Shown: positions 33,534 through 43,573, counted from the stretch's first letter. The stretch: 59,767 bases of DNA from Hominisplanchenecus_A murintestinalis (GCF_943193015.1 NZ_CALPCM010000018.1:1-59767); one strand, 5' to 3'. Notes: generated by a model from the letters alone, not told the origin. Translations and numbers: made by a program.

Positions 33534-36500
33534 TCAAATCCCGCGGAAGAAGAAGGAAAATTCCATTGGTTCCCCTGCATCCAGCAGAAATTCCGGATGT
33601 GTCCTGGAGCCCCAGCTGTCGTCGCCTCCGACTCCCATCTGGGCTTTTGCCACCCGTACCGTAGTGTAGTGCACCGGAGGCAGTTCATACACATGTCTTG
33701 CATTTTCCAGCTCATGCGGCGTATACGGCAGAGCGGAAAAATTCAATTCTTCTCCCCAGAACCTAAGCCCTCTCCCTTTATAATCTGTCACTTCCGCCCA
33801 GCGTACTCCCTGTTTATTCCCGCACTCCTGGGGTACCAGGTATTTTGCCAGATTATCTTTTACCTGATTTTTGTAAACACCAAGTTTCGCCCCCTGCATA
33901 CGGTCAGCATACGTTTCTTGCGGACCATATCCATACCATTTCACATGTTCATAATCTGCGTTTAACCGGAACATCATACCGAATTCCGGCATATCCCCCA
34001 GTTCCCTGACTGGTGCATAGGAAAGCTTCACCTGAACCGTCCCATCGCCAAACACACGGTAAGCCACAAAGCATTCTGCTTCTGGCGTAACGGGCATCCC
34101 ATACCGGAAGGTTACGGTAACGCTGTCCTCTGCTTCTTCCACCCGGGGTTCGCTTTGTGCCGGCTTTCCGAACGGCTTATGGGTCAGATACATACTGGCA
34201 ATCTTCCACTGGGCATATCTCTGAGGCATCATGTTCCCTTTATCATTATCTGTAGGCGCCCGCCAGAAGTTTGGCATTGGAATCGTTTCCAGCAGTTCTT
34301 TTCCCCCATAGCGGTAGGACACCATCCCTCCGCTCAAATTCGAAAACAGGGCGCTAAAGTTCTCTCCCTGCACTCCGGTATTCCATTCCCCATGAATCAC
34401 ACGGATTTTCCCTCCATGAGTTTCTTCCGAACCTTCCACACGGTAAATCATCTGCCCAAACGCTATTTCATGACCTGCCTCTGCCCAAAGCGTACTTTCC
34501 TTCAGCGCAAAGGAAACGGTCACGGCATATTCTCCCGGCGCTGTCCTCCGCTTCACCGGCAAAGGATATGCCTTTTCCGCAAGAGGCGCCACATCTGTTT
34601 CCAGCACTGTTTTTTCTATCTGCCTCCCTTCCCGCTCTACAAGCACTGTGCAGCTATATTCTGATGTACGGGTAAACAGATTTTTGTTCCGTATATGAAC
34701 CATATCGCCTTCAAAGCGCACATCAATTCCCTGGTAATTATATTTTACGGACGGCATTTTCGGAGACTCCTCCCGTTCTCCTCCGTAAACAATACCATTT
34801 CCGCTGAATGTATAGTCTGTGGGGCGCTCCCCAAAATCACCGCCATATGCCTGGAACACTTCTCCATAGCGGTTCTTTTTCCGAATCGACTGGTCGATAT
34901 AATCCCAGATAAAACCGCCCTGGTAAGACATATCCGTATCGGCCAGTTCCGTGTATTTATTCATTGCCCCGCAGGAATTTCCCATGGCATGGGAATATTC
35001 GCAGCTTATGAAAGGCTTGCTCCTGTCCTTTGCCAAAAACTCTTTAATCGCTTCCACCGAAGAATACATCTGGCTTTCCATATCGCTCGAATCCCGGTAC
35101 CGCCTGTCATGGAAAATCCCCTCATAATGAACCAGGCGGGTATCATCCAATCTGCGGAATTGTTCTGCCATATGCCAGATCACGCTTCCGCCGAAAGACT
35201 CATTTCCGCACGACCAAATCAGAATCGATGGGTGGTTTTTGTCTCTCTGGTAGCAGGAATTTACCCTGTCCAGCATCATAGCTTCCCATTCTGCCCTGTC
35301 TCCCGGAAGCACATCCTCTATTTCTCCTTTGCCGCGCTCAATCGGCTCCCAGCTTCCGTGGGATTCCATATTATTTTCTGCGATTAGATACAGGCCATAC
35401 ACATCACACAGCTCATAAAGCTCTGAACTGTTCGGATAATGGGAGGTGCGTACCGCATTGATGTTATTCCGCTTCATAGTCAGGATGTCCTGGAGAAGTT
35501 CTTCCTTTGAGACAACACGCCCTGTCTTTGAACTGAACTCATGACGGTTTACCCCTTTAAATACAATCCTTTTTCCATTCAGGCACATAATGCCGTCCTT
35601 GATTTCAAACTTTCGGAATCCTACGTTCTGAGAGATACATTCTGTCAGATTTCCTGCCCCATCCCATACTTCTATCCTCAACTCATACAAGTTTGGCTTC
35701 TCTGCGCTCCACAGCCTGGGGGCAGACACCTGATAGCAGAATGTATTATGTTCCTCCAGGCTCTCTGTCCGTGAAAATATCTCTCCCTCACTCCCTAAAA
35801 GCGTCAGCTTTGCCGAAGCTTTGCCTGAAAGCACAGCTTCTATGCAGATTTCCAGCTCTGCATCACGATACCCCTCATCAAACAATGTGCGGATGCGCAT
35901 ATCTGCTATATGTATTTGAGGCACGGCATAAAGGTATACGCTCCTATGCAGCCCCGAAAACCGATAAAAATCCTGATCTTCACACCAGCTTGAGGACGTC
36001 CACTTAAATACCCGGACTGCCAATTTATTCTCTCCCTCTCGTACATAAGGGGTGATTTCAAAATCCGACGGTGCAAAACTATCCTCACTGTACCCTGCAA
36101 ATGAGCCGTTCATCCAGACAGCCAGTCCGCTCTCCGCTCCCTGAAAAGACAGGTATAGCCGTTTGCCCTGCATGTGCCCGGGGATTGTAAAATATTTCAC
36201 ATAACTGGCGATGGGGTTAAACCTTTCCGGAATTTCCCCCGGCGAAACCTCTTCCCTGCCATCCCAGGGATACTGGACATTGACATATTGAGGAATATCC
36301 CACCCCTCCATCTGAATGCTTGCCGGAACGCGGATATCTCCCCAACTTCTACAGTCATATTCCGGCTGTTCGAAGCCCGGTACTGTCTGTGCGTAATTCC
36401 CTGCATATGCAAATTTCCATAAGCCGTCCAGAGAATACCGGAAACTGCTGTTTCTCTCCTCATATTCCTCCCATGAAGCATACGCCACATGGTCTGAATG

Positions 36501-36566
36501 CATGGGGCACCTTCCATCTGCAAAATATTCCGGGTCTTTTACTTTTCCATAGTCAAACACCTTCAC
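33534..36566 (-). CDS. GH2 beta-galactosidase, LacZ type, cytoplasmic
   Basis: The 1010-aa enzyme hydrolyses terminal beta-galactose. It has the LacZ five-domain layout: sugar-binding jelly roll (about 50-215), Ig-like (220-325), TIM barrel (326-620), Ig-like (625-725) and the Bgal_small_N domain (740-1008). The acid/base Glu456 lies in ILIWSCGNES and the nucleophile Glu523 in KPFISCEYSHAMGNS. No signal peptide. The start is GTG at 36566, with AGGAGG 9 nt upstream. The TasA-like gene precedes it by 71 bp on the same strand. It would process galactosides taken in after extracellular trimming. Confidence 0.95.
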   Translation of the reverse strand: MKVFDYGKVKDPEYFADGRCPMHSDHVAYASWEEYEERNSSFRYSLDGLWKFAYAGNYAQTVPGFEQPEYDCRSWGDIRVPASIQMEGWDIPQYVNVQYPWDGREEVSPGEIPERFNPIASYVKYFTIPGHMQGKRLYLSFQGAESGLAVWMNGSFAGYSEDSFAPSDFEITPYVREGENKLAVRVFKWTSSSWCEDQDFYRFSGLHRSVYLYAVPQIHIADMRIRTLFDEGYRDAELEICIEAVLSGKASAKLTLLGSEGEIFSRTESLEEHNTFCYQVSAPRLWSAEKPNLYELRIEVWDGAGNLTECISQNVGFRKFEIKDGIMCLNGKRIVFKGVNRHEFSSKTGRVVSKEELLQDILTMKRNNINAVRTSHYPNSSELYELCDVYGLYLIAENNMESHGSWEPIERGKGEIEDVLPGDRAEWEAMMLDRVNSCYQRDKNHPSILIWSCGNESFGGSVIWHMAEQFRRLDDTRLVHYEGIFHDRRYRDSSDMESQMYSSVEAIKEFLAKDRSKPFISCEYSHAMGNSCGAMNKYTELADTDMSYQGGFIWDYIDQSIRKKNRYGEVFQAYGGDFGERPTDYTFSGNGIVYGGEREESPKMPSVKYNYQGIDVRFEGDMVHIRNKNLFTRTSEYSCTVLVEREGRQIEKTVLETDVAPLAEKAYPLPVKRRTAPGEYAVTVSFALKESTLWAEAGHEIAFGQMIYRVEGSEETHGGKIRVIHGEWNTGVQGENFSALFSNLSGGMVSYRYGGKELLETIPMPNFWRAPTDNDKGNMMPQRYAQWKIASMYLTHKPFGKPAQSEPRVEEAEDSVTVTFRYGMPVTPEAECFVAYRVFGDGTVQVKLSYAPVRELGDMPEFGMMFRLNADYEHVKWYGYGPQETYADRMQGAKLGVYKNQVKDNLAKYLVPQECGNKQGVRWAEVTDYKGRGLRFWGEELNFSALPYTPHELENARHVYELPPVHYTTVRVAKAQMGVGGDDSWGSRTHPEFLLDAGEPMEFSFFFRGI

Positions 36567-36637
36567 TTCTTTTTCCTCCTTTGCCGCTCACAGGGAGTCT
36601 TTTTTCAAACACAATGTACTCCTTTACTCTTCTGCCG

Positions 36638-37219
36638 TCAATCCAATTTTGCCCGCCCCGCAGGAATCCACTCCAGCATCCGGCATTCGGCGTCAATTTT
36701 CGGTATCAGCCGGGAAGTCTGCACCACTTCCACCATAATATCAACCTGAAATTTATCCGCCCCTTTCCATTGCTCTGGTATATGTACGCATTCAAAAATC
36801 GGAATCTGCTGACCTGCCGATACCGGATCTTTAAAATAATAATATCCGTCCTGCGGATTATAATTCCACGAGGGCATCTGCTCCAGATGTTCCAAAATCT
36901 CACGCCCTTTCTTTTTGGAAAGCCCTTCTACCGAAACCTTCGCCCGGATATATGCCTGTTTTGAATCATCTGACATACACACCACCGGATTACAGCTGAT
37001 GGCCTGCCCCGGCCTGGCATCCTCAACGACAAGCTGCCAGCCTTCTTCGTCTTCTGCGCCTGCTTCCCCTGCTTCCATAAGCATCGCTGATACATCTCCA
37101 ACCGTCACTACCGACACCGGGGAATTCCCCTGCACCCGCAGAAACAGCATACCGTCCACCCAAAACGCTGCCAAAATCATAAACAGCCCCGCTATCCTGA
37201 AAAATTTCCGTTCCTTCAT
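36638..37219 (-). CDS. TasA/camelysin-like exported protein with SipW-type leader
   Basis: The 193-aa protein starts at 37219 (GGAGGG upstream). A basic N-terminus and a hydrophobic segment (FFRIAGLFMILAAFWVDGMLF) are followed by a TVGDVSAML stretch. The rest has the pattern of TasA/camelysin proteins: AYIRAKVSVEG, an aromatic DGYYYFKDPVSAGQQIPIF block, and a final strand VDIMVEVVQTSR. Such proteins form biofilm fibres or act as surface proteins, exported by SipW. No SipW peptidase gene is nearby. It is probably co-transcribed with the GH2 gene, which is unexpected. The assignment rests on pattern only. Confidence 0.5.
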   Translation of the reverse strand: MKERKFFRIAGLFMILAAFWVDGMLFLRVQGNSPVSVVTVGDVSAMLMEAGEAGAEDEEGWQLVVEDARPGQAISCNPVVCMSDDSKQAYIRAKVSVEGLSKKKGREILEHLEQMPSWNYNPQDGYYYFKDPVSAGQQIPIFECVHIPEQWKGADKFQVDIMVEVVQTSRLIPKIDAECRMLEWIPAGRAKLD

Positions 37220-37295
37220 TTTAATCCCTCCGCATAAAACAATGCCGCCTCTGCACTTTTTGTGAAACAGCATGTCCTTTCTGTAAACCAATAGC

Positions 37296-37320
37296 AGCAA
37301 CAGCCTTACAGGCTGTTGCT
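37296..37320. terminator. Terminator downstream of argS
   Basis: The arms agcaacagcc and ggctgttgct (10 bp) enclose ttaca, 77 bp past the argS stop. T-richness is modest on both sides. Confidence 0.55.
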
Positions 37321-37396
37321 ACTATTTTATGCGGTATTACTGAGGGATATTCGTTACAATTCTTTTACATTACCATCTGTTCCATTCACAGTAACG

Positions 37397-39163
37397 TTAC
37401 ATCCTTTCCGGTGCGGAAAATCCAAGAGTGTCAGTACAAAGCTCCAGCACGTCTTTCGTTAATGCCAGAAGCTGAATCCAGGATGCCTTCTGCTCCTCAT
37501 TTTCTTCAGAAAGAATTTTCGTTTCATGATAAAAATGGTTAAATTCATTCGCCAAATCATAAATATACGCGCATATCTTATGCGGCGCAAGCTCGTCAAA
37601 CGCATTTTGCATAACGCTGTTAAACCTGGACAGCACCAGCATCAGCGCCTTTTCACTGCTGCCTGACGGCTTTCTGATTTCATGCGTCCCCAAGCTGCCG
37701 CCGCCCGCCCGGTATTTATTCAGTATCGATTTGATACGAACAATTGTATACAAAATATATGGGCCTGTATTTCCCTCAAAAGAAGTGAATCTCTCCACGT
37801 CAAACACATAGTCTTTGGACGCCTGATTTGACAAATCTCCATATTTGATAGCCGCCAGGCCTACGATCTTCGCCGTCTCCCTGGCCTCTTCTGCATCAAT
37901 CTCATGATTATCCGTAATTTTTCTGAACATCTCTTCGTTAATATCCTGAATCAGGCTTTCCAGACGCATCACGCCGCCCTCGCGGGTCTTAAAGGGCTTT
38001 CCGTCTTTTCCGTTCATCGTTCCAAAGCCCAAAAACTCCAGCTCCGTGCCCTCTTCCACAAGCTTCGTCTTTCTCGCGCAGCGGAATACCTGTATAAAAT
38101 GCATCTCCTGACGCTTGTCTACCACATAGATCATTTTATCCGGGTGGTAGTTTTTCATGCGGTCAATAATCGTCGCCAGGTCTGTCGTTGTATACAGGGA
38201 TGCGCCGTCTGATTTCAGTATCATACAGGGCGGCACTTCTTTTGTATCGCTCTCTTCTTTTACATCCACTACCCATGCGCCCTCATCCAGACGGGAATAT
38301 CCTGCATTCTTCATATATTCTGCCATTTCGGGAATATATGGCTGGGCGTCTGACTCTCCCTTCCATAAATCAAACGAAACGCTCAGACGTTCATAATTCT
38401 TCTTCAAATCCGTGACTGACACCTGCAGGATATGGTGCAAAACCGCCTGGTAACCTCTATGTCCATGCTGCAGCAGATAAGTTGCCTGCATGGCTTCCTC
38501 TTTATATGCCTCGTCCTCTTTTGAACGTGCGCTGGCCGTCGGATAGATTTCCTCAAGCTCCCCAATGGTAAACGGCGGCTCTGCCGGGTATTCTCCCTCG
38601 TATGCCTCGTCAAAATACACCAGCTCCGGCTTGCGGACTTTCAGCTCTGTAATAATCAGCCCCATCTGGAGTCCCCAGTCCCCCAGGTGCACGTCTCCCA
38701 AAACTTCATGTCCCATCAGGCGCCCCATGCGCTTAATGCTCTCGCCGATAATCGCTGATCTCAGATGTCCGACATGCAGCGGTTTTGCCACGTTTGGCCC
38801 GCCGTAATCTATCATAATCTTCCGGGGCTCTGCTGTTTTTTCAATAGAAAGATTTTCATCTTCCTGCATCTTCTGCAGATAATCTGCCAAAAAACCTGCT
38901 TCCAGTTTCAAATTGATAAAGCCGGGATTTACTGCTGATACCTCTGAAAACACCTTGCTCTCTGTCAATTTTTCCACAACGTCATTCGCAATCACAATGG
39001 GGGCTTTCTTGTATGCCTTCGCAGCTGCCATCGCTCCATTGCACTGATATTCACACAAATCCGGGCGGTTTGACAGGGATACCTTTGCATAAGACGCATC
39101 ATAACCTGCCGCCTTGAAAGCCTGTACCATTTCCCCGGTGATAAAGTCCAGAATCTTCTTCAT
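37397..39163 (-). CDS. argS: Arginyl-tRNA synthetase
   Basis: The 588-aa class I synthetase charges tRNA-Arg. An N-terminal Add-1 domain (about 1-90) binds the tRNA; the Rossmann core has GGPNVAKPLHVGHLRS (HIGH motif) and the KMSK-like GKPFKTREGGV (about 395). The C-terminal DALR anticodon-binding domain ends the protein (LALTKDVLELCTDTLGFSAPERM split near 575). Length and motifs are complete. Confidence 0.97.
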   Translation of the reverse strand: MKKILDFITGEMVQAFKAAGYDASYAKVSLSNRPDLCEYQCNGAMAAAKAYKKAPIVIANDVVEKLTESKVFSEVSAVNPGFINLKLEAGFLADYLQKMQEDENLSIEKTAEPRKIMIDYGGPNVAKPLHVGHLRSAIIGESIKRMGRLMGHEVLGDVHLGDWGLQMGLIITELKVRKPELVYFDEAYEGEYPAEPPFTIGELEEIYPTASARSKEDEAYKEEAMQATYLLQHGHRGYQAVLHHILQVSVTDLKKNYERLSVSFDLWKGESDAQPYIPEMAEYMKNAGYSRLDEGAWVVDVKEESDTKEVPPCMILKSDGASLYTTTDLATIIDRMKNYHPDKMIYVVDKRQEMHFIQVFRCARKTKLVEEGTELEFLGFGTMNGKDGKPFKTREGGVMRLESLIQDINEEMFRKITDNHEIDAEEARETAKIVGLAAIKYGDLSNQASKDYVFDVERFTSFEGNTGPYILYTIVRIKSILNKYRAGGGSLGTHEIRKPSGSSEKALMLVLSRFNSVMQNAFDELAPHKICAYIYDLANEFNHFYHETKILSEENEEQKASWIQLLALTKDVLELCTDTLGFSAPERM

Positions 39164-39257
39164 CTTGCTATCCTCTTTCTATTCCAAATCATTTTGTCAT
39201 ATTCCAGTCCTTATCATAGCAAGTATTTCCGTGATTTTCAATGGTTACTTTTGAATT

Positions 39258-39539
39258 TCAATCCTGCTTCCGGCGCAGTTCTATCTGATATGCCAGATAT
39301 TCCCCCATCTCCACAGGCATGGGTACTCCTGCTTCCATCAGCGCATTTCCATGATAACACTTCCCGGCAGCAAGGTCTTCATAAAGCGCCGACGCCTCCA
39401 GCCCTTTGAGCTTCACATAGTTTACCGTCATATTCCCGTGAATTTCAAACATCACCACATTGACCAGAGCACGTTCCATATCTTCCGAAACAAACATCCA
39501 TGCTCCGTAAGCATCTTCAAACGGATTTGACAGACGATA
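39258..39539 (-). pseudogene. C-terminal remnant of a GH36 alpha-galactosidase
   Basis: Reading leftward from 39539 without needing a start, the frame gives YRLSNPFEDAYGAWMFVSED and then a stretch typical of the C-terminal beta-domain of GH36 (ALVNVVMF, VKLKGLEASALYED, GNALMEAGVPMP). It reaches a normal stop. The catalytic barrel is missing: homology stops abruptly at about 39540, next to an AraC fragment on the opposite strand. An internal ATG could permit a 79-aa peptide, but it would not be an enzyme. Confidence 0.75.
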
Positions 39540-39542
39540 CTA

Positions 39543-39893
39543 CTTTCCTTCCTGCGCGATTTTTACATTAAGGAGGCGTTCTCTTTTATTGAACAGAATT
39601 TCCAAAATCCTATTTCTGTAGAAGATATCGCAGCCTCCTGCGGTCTAAATCGCAGCTATTTTGGCAAAATTTTTCATGAAGATATAGGGAAATCCCCGCA
39701 AGAATTTCTAATCTCTTACCGCATGACAAAGGCCGCTGAACTTCTAAAGCTCACCAGCCTGTCTATCGCGGATATCGGAAATGCAGTCGGGTATCCTAAC
39801 CAGCTCCACTTTTCCCGCGCGTTCAAAAATGTGTACGGAATACCGCCAAGACAATGGCGGTATGAACATAGCGGCGGAAATATGCTGTCATAA
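39543..39893 (+). pseudogene. C-terminal DNA-binding remnant of an AraC-family regulator
   Basis: The plus frame 39543-39893 encodes about 116 aa: a leading YIKEAFSFIEQNFQNP, then helix-turn-helix motifs VEDIAASCGLNRSYFGKIF and IADIGNAVGYPNQLHFSRAF and the end YGIPPRQWRYE. The cupin sensor half and any start codon with a ribosome site are missing. A stop codon in the GH36-derived part cuts the frame at the 5' side. With the GH36 remnant it forms a divergent pair whose shared 5' parts have been lost. Confidence 0.75.
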
Positions 39894-39983
39894 TTCCGCC
39901 GTACAAATACATCCTTTTAAATCTGAAAAGCGGGGGCATTTGTCTGCCCCCGCCGCATCTTTATCTCTTTCGCTGAATAGTTC

Positions 39984-40754
39984 CTACTGTGTTACTTCTT
40001 CATAAGTATCCAAGTCAGCCGGAAGCTCTACTGTCACTTCCTGTCCCGGATTGTTGACTGTCATATCTGCATCGATAGACGCTTTCACCTCCTGGCCTTC
40101 CATGCTCATGGTCATATCCATCTTGACCTTCTGTGACAGCATATTGAAGTCTTTGTCCACAGTCAAAGTACCGCTCATATTATCCAGGCCTAAATCCATG
40201 CCTTCTGCCCCGCCTGTCACGCCAGACATTGTGCTTCCCATAAGGGAATTTACAAAATCTGCCATTTTGTCAGCATCGGCTACATACGTGATGACATAGT
40301 TTCCGCCCTCTTCTTTCATTTCCAGAGACTTATAGATATCTGCCTGTATCTCCATCAAACCGTTGCTTGACTCAAGAGTTTTTTTCAGTTCCTCCAGGTT
40401 CATCGCCACCTTTGACTTCGTACCCATAGCGTCTGTATAATAATATCCATCGGTGTAATAGGTATTCGTACTCATATCCTGGCCCAGAAGATTCATCTTC
40501 ATTTCCATAGCCATCTTCATATCTTCCGTATTGATTCCCGTCTCTTTGGCGCTTATATCTACATCAAAGTCCATGCTCTGTCCGGCTATCTCCATATTCA
40601 TAGCCATCTTCCCGCTCATATCAACATCTGTCATGGCCTGCTGCTTTGCGCTTGCCTTTTCCAAAACTTCCTCTGCTGTCACTTTGCTCCCACATGCCGT
40701 CAGGCAAATCATTGCTGCCACAAGCAGCATCGCTGTCAAAATTCTCTTTTTCAT
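39984..40754 (-). CDS. DUF6612-type lipoprotein
   Basis: The 256-aa lipoprotein has a signal with lipobox LTAC. The mature part (EVLEKASAKQQAMTDVDMSG ... MSGTLTVDKDFNMLSQKV) resembles LolA-like lipoproteins of the DUF6612 group, predicted to form an open beta-barrel half that holds a lipid or hydrophobic ligand. The methionine content is high (MKMAMEMKMN). The start at 40754 follows GAAAGGG. It is 16 bp downstream of spoVG. Confidence 0.78.
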   Translation of the reverse strand: MKKRILTAMLLVAAMICLTACGSKVTAEEVLEKASAKQQAMTDVDMSGKMAMNMEIAGQSMDFDVDISAKETGINTEDMKMAMEMKMNLLGQDMSTNTYYTDGYYYTDAMGTKSKVAMNLEELKKTLESSNGLMEIQADIYKSLEMKEEGGNYVITYVADADKMADFVNSLMGSTMSGVTGGAEGMDLGLDNMSGTLTVDKDFNMLSQKVKMDMTMSMEGQEVKASIDADMTVNNPGQEVTVELPADLDTYEEVTQ

Positions 40755-40770
40755 GTCTTTTCCCTTTCTT

Positions 40771-41064
40771 TTATAAAATATCTTCTGATTCTCCAGTCTC
40801 TTCCTCCTGTGCCGCAGCGATTTCATACTGCTGAAGGATAATTCCCTGGATTTTTTCCCTAGTGCCGGAGCTTATGGGATGTGCAATATCACGGTATTTG
40901 CCATCAGATGCCTTACGGCTCGGCATAGCGATAAACAAACCCTTCTCACCCTCGATGACTTTAATATCATGCACTACAAACTCATCATCAATCGTGATTG
41001 AAACAACTGCTTTCATTTTTCCTTCTTTTGCAACTTTGCGCACTCTCACATCCGTAATTTTCAT
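40771..41064 (-). CDS. spoVG: Septation/sporulation regulator SpoVG
   Basis: The 97-aa RNA/DNA-binding regulator has the full signature: MKITDVRVRKVA, FVVHDIKVIEG, GLFIAMPSRKASDGKYRDIAHPI split in two blocks, and the helix REKIQGIILQQYE. The start at 41064 follows AAAGGGG. The family affects sporulation septum formation and virulence genes. Here it lies between glgD and a lipoprotein, near pth and mfd, as around the Bacillus origin region. Confidence 0.96.
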   Translation of the reverse strand: MKITDVRVRKVAKEGKMKAVVSITIDDEFVVHDIKVIEGEKGLFIAMPSRKASDGKYRDIAHPISSGTREKIQGIILQQYEIAAAQEEETGESEDIL

Positions 41065-41147
41065 ACCCTGTGCCCCTTTCAACCTCTTGCCGGCTGTCCC
41101 TTCCCTGACACAGCCATCATTTCCTCTATACCATTTTCCAAACCGGA

Positions 41148-42266
41148 TTACAGTACATACCTCTCGTTTTTCTCCAGGACAATTTTAATGCCGTCCTCCC
41201 CAACATAATGGGAATTTGCCCGGATTGTGTCGCGGCTCTCAACAATGCAATTCTCAATATACGTATTATCGCCAAGATGTACGTCATTCAAAATAATTGA
41301 ATTCTTAATCACACAATTTTCACCTACAAAAACCGTCTTAAACAGTACGGAATTTTCCACGCGCCCATTGATAATACATCCGCTGGAAACCAGGCTGTTC
41401 TTTACTTCTGCGCCCGGATTGTATTTTGCCGGAGGCAGATCGTCAACCTTGGAATATACATCCGGATGCTGACGGAAGAAGTAATCCCGCACCTCCGGTT
41501 TCAGGAAATCCATATTTGTCTGGTAATAAGACTCCACTGTAGCGATATTGCTCCAGTAATCCTGAATCTTATATCCGTATATCCTTTTCAGATTCTTATA
41601 GCGGATTAAAATATCCCTTACGAAATCATAACGCTCTTCCTGCGCACAGCGTTCCACCAGCTCAATAAGCTGTCTTCTTCGGATTACATAAATACCGGTA
41701 GAAATCGTATTAGAAGTAGAAACCATCGGCTTCTCGTCAAATTCCTCAATCCTGCTGTCCTCGTTCATCTTCACAAGTCCAAAGCGGGTCATGTCTTCCG
41801 TCGGGGGCATCTCCTTACATACAACAGTAATATCCGCCTTTTTCTGAATATGATATTCCAGAACTTTATTATAATCCAGCTTATATACACAATCACCGGA
41901 TGCGATAATAACATATGGTTCATGGCATCTCTTCAGGAAATCCAGGTTCTGGTAAAGCGCATCCGCTGTTCCCCTGTACCATGCGCTGTTGTCCGTAGTG
42001 ATTGTAGGAGTGAACACAAACAGACCGCCCTGCTTTCTTCCGAAATTCCACCATTTTGAAGAATTTAGGTGCTCATGTAAAGAACGGGAATTGTACTGCG
42101 TCAGCACTGCCACCTTCTGAACAGACGCATTGCTCATGCTGCTGAGTGAAAAGTCGATGGCGCGGTAGCTGCCTCCAACCGGCATTGCCGAAATTGCGCG
42201 CTTATGTGAAAGTTCTTTCATGCGATGGCTGTTTCCACCAGCTAAAATTATTCCTACTGCTCTCAT
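41148..42266 (-). CDS. glgD: Glucose-1-phosphate adenylyltransferase regulatory subunit GlgD
   Basis: The 372-aa protein is the non-catalytic partner of GlgC in Firmicutes. It has the nucleotidyltransferase fold (GIILAGGNSHRMKELSHKRA, with altered catalytic residues compared with GlgC) and a left-handed beta-helix at the C-terminus (VKNSLVSSGCIINGRVENS). The start overlaps the glgC stop by 4 nt (ATGA), indicating a coupled heteromer. Confidence 0.95.
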   Translation of the reverse strand: MRAVGIILAGGNSHRMKELSHKRAISAMPVGGSYRAIDFSLSSMSNASVQKVAVLTQYNSRSLHEHLNSSKWWNFGRKQGGLFVFTPTITTDNSAWYRGTADALYQNLDFLKRCHEPYVIIASGDCVYKLDYNKVLEYHIQKKADITVVCKEMPPTEDMTRFGLVKMNEDSRIEEFDEKPMVSTSNTISTGIYVIRRRQLIELVERCAQEERYDFVRDILIRYKNLKRIYGYKIQDYWSNIATVESYYQTNMDFLKPEVRDYFFRQHPDVYSKVDDLPPAKYNPGAEVKNSLVSSGCIINGRVENSVLFKTVFVGENCVIKNSIILNDVHLGDNTYIENCIVESRDTIRANSHYVGEDGIKIVLEKNERYVL

Positions 42267-43537
42267 AGTACCTCACCTGCCTTATTTAATGTCTCGCCGC
42301 TTTCCAGGATGCCGCCGGGATAATCTTCTGCCGTGGTCTTACCGGAAACCGCCGTATTCTTTCCAATCTTTACACCGTCAGGAATCACCGTATTCTCTCC
42401 AATTGTCACCAGTCCAAAGGAATATACGTGCGGCTTCTCCTTGTTAGGTACATTTTCTCCTTCACCGAGCACTACCCCTTTTCCAATCTCGGTATTTTCC
42501 GCGACAATCGCCCGGTTCATGACCACATTCTCACCAATATGCACGCCGCGCATGATAATAGAATCACGCACTACCGCACCTTTCCCTACCGTAACGCCGG
42601 CGCCGATGACAGAATTGTGAACTTCACCATAAATCTCGCTTCCGTCCCCAATGATACATTTGTCAATAACCGCGTCTTCTGCTACATACTGCGGAGGGAT
42701 AATCTCATTATTCGTGTAAACTTTCCAGAACTCTTCATACAGGTTAAACTCCGGAATAATATCAATCAGCTCCATATTTGCTTCCCAGTAAGAGCCGAGG
42801 GTTCCCACATCTTTCCAGTAACCATTATACTCATAAGCTACCAGCTTTTCGCCCTTTTCATGGCAATATGGGATAATATGTTTACCAAAGTCGCAGTTAC
42901 TCTGGTCTTTCAGCGTAACTAACGCTTCTTTCAGAGCTTTCCATGAGAAAATGTAGATTCCCATAGACGCCAGGTTGCTCTTCGGATGCTCCGGCTTTTC
43001 CTGGAATTCTGTAATCCGGTTATTGTCGTCTGTCACCACGACGCCAAACCTGCTTGCCTCTTCCATCGGTACCGGCATAACCGCGATACTCACATCCGCG
43101 TTATTCGCTTTGTGGAACTCCAGCATCACTTCGTATGCCATCTTGTAAATATGGTCGCCTGAGAGAATCAGGACGTACTCAGGATTGTAAAGCTCCATAA
43201 AATCCAGATTCTGGTAAATGGCGTTTGCCGTACCCGTATACCAGTCGCTGTTCGAGCTTTTTTCATATGGAGGAAGAATCGAAACCCCCCCCACATTCTT
43301 GTCCAAATCCCACGGAATACCGATTCCAATATGTGTATTCAGCCTCAATGGCTGGTACTGGGTCAATACACCCACGGTATCTACTCCTGAGTTTATACAG
43401 TTGCTCAGCGGAAAATCAATAATACGGTACTTGCCGCCAAACGCTACAGCTGGTTTTGCCACTTTTGAAGTGAGCACACCAAGTCGGCTGCCTTGTCCGC
43501 CTGCCAGCAGCATAGCAATCATTTCTTTTTTAATCAC
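42263..43537 (-). CDS. glgC: ADP-glucose pyrophosphorylase GlgC
   Basis: The 424-aa enzyme makes ADP-glucose for glycogen synthesis. The GGQGSRLGVLTSKVAKPAV substrate-binding signature, the YTGTANAIYQN segment, the catalytic-site SGDHIYKM and FQEKPEHPKS block, and hexapeptide-type repeats at the C-terminus are all present. It starts at GTG 43537 with GAGGTG upstream. The promoter is at 43574-43602. Confidence 0.96.
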   Translation of the reverse strand: MIKKEMIAMLLAGGQGSRLGVLTSKVAKPAVAFGGKYRIIDFPLSNCINSGVDTVGVLTQYQPLRLNTHIGIGIPWDLDKNVGGVSILPPYEKSSNSDWYTGTANAIYQNLDFMELYNPEYVLILSGDHIYKMAYEVMLEFHKANNADVSIAVMPVPMEEASRFGVVVTDDNNRITEFQEKPEHPKSNLASMGIYIFSWKALKEALVTLKDQSNCDFGKHIIPYCHEKGEKLVAYEYNGYWKDVGTLGSYWEANMELIDIIPEFNLYEEFWKVYTNNEIIPPQYVAEDAVIDKCIIGDGSEIYGEVHNSVIGAGVTVGKGAVVRDSIIMRGVHIGENVVMNRAIVAENTEIGKGVVLGEGENVPNKEKPHVYSFGLVTIGENTVIPDGVKIGKNTAVSGKTTAEDYPGGILESGETLNKAGEVL

Positions 43538-43573
43538 GCTATCACCTCTTGTTGTAATTTTTTGTTAGTCCAC

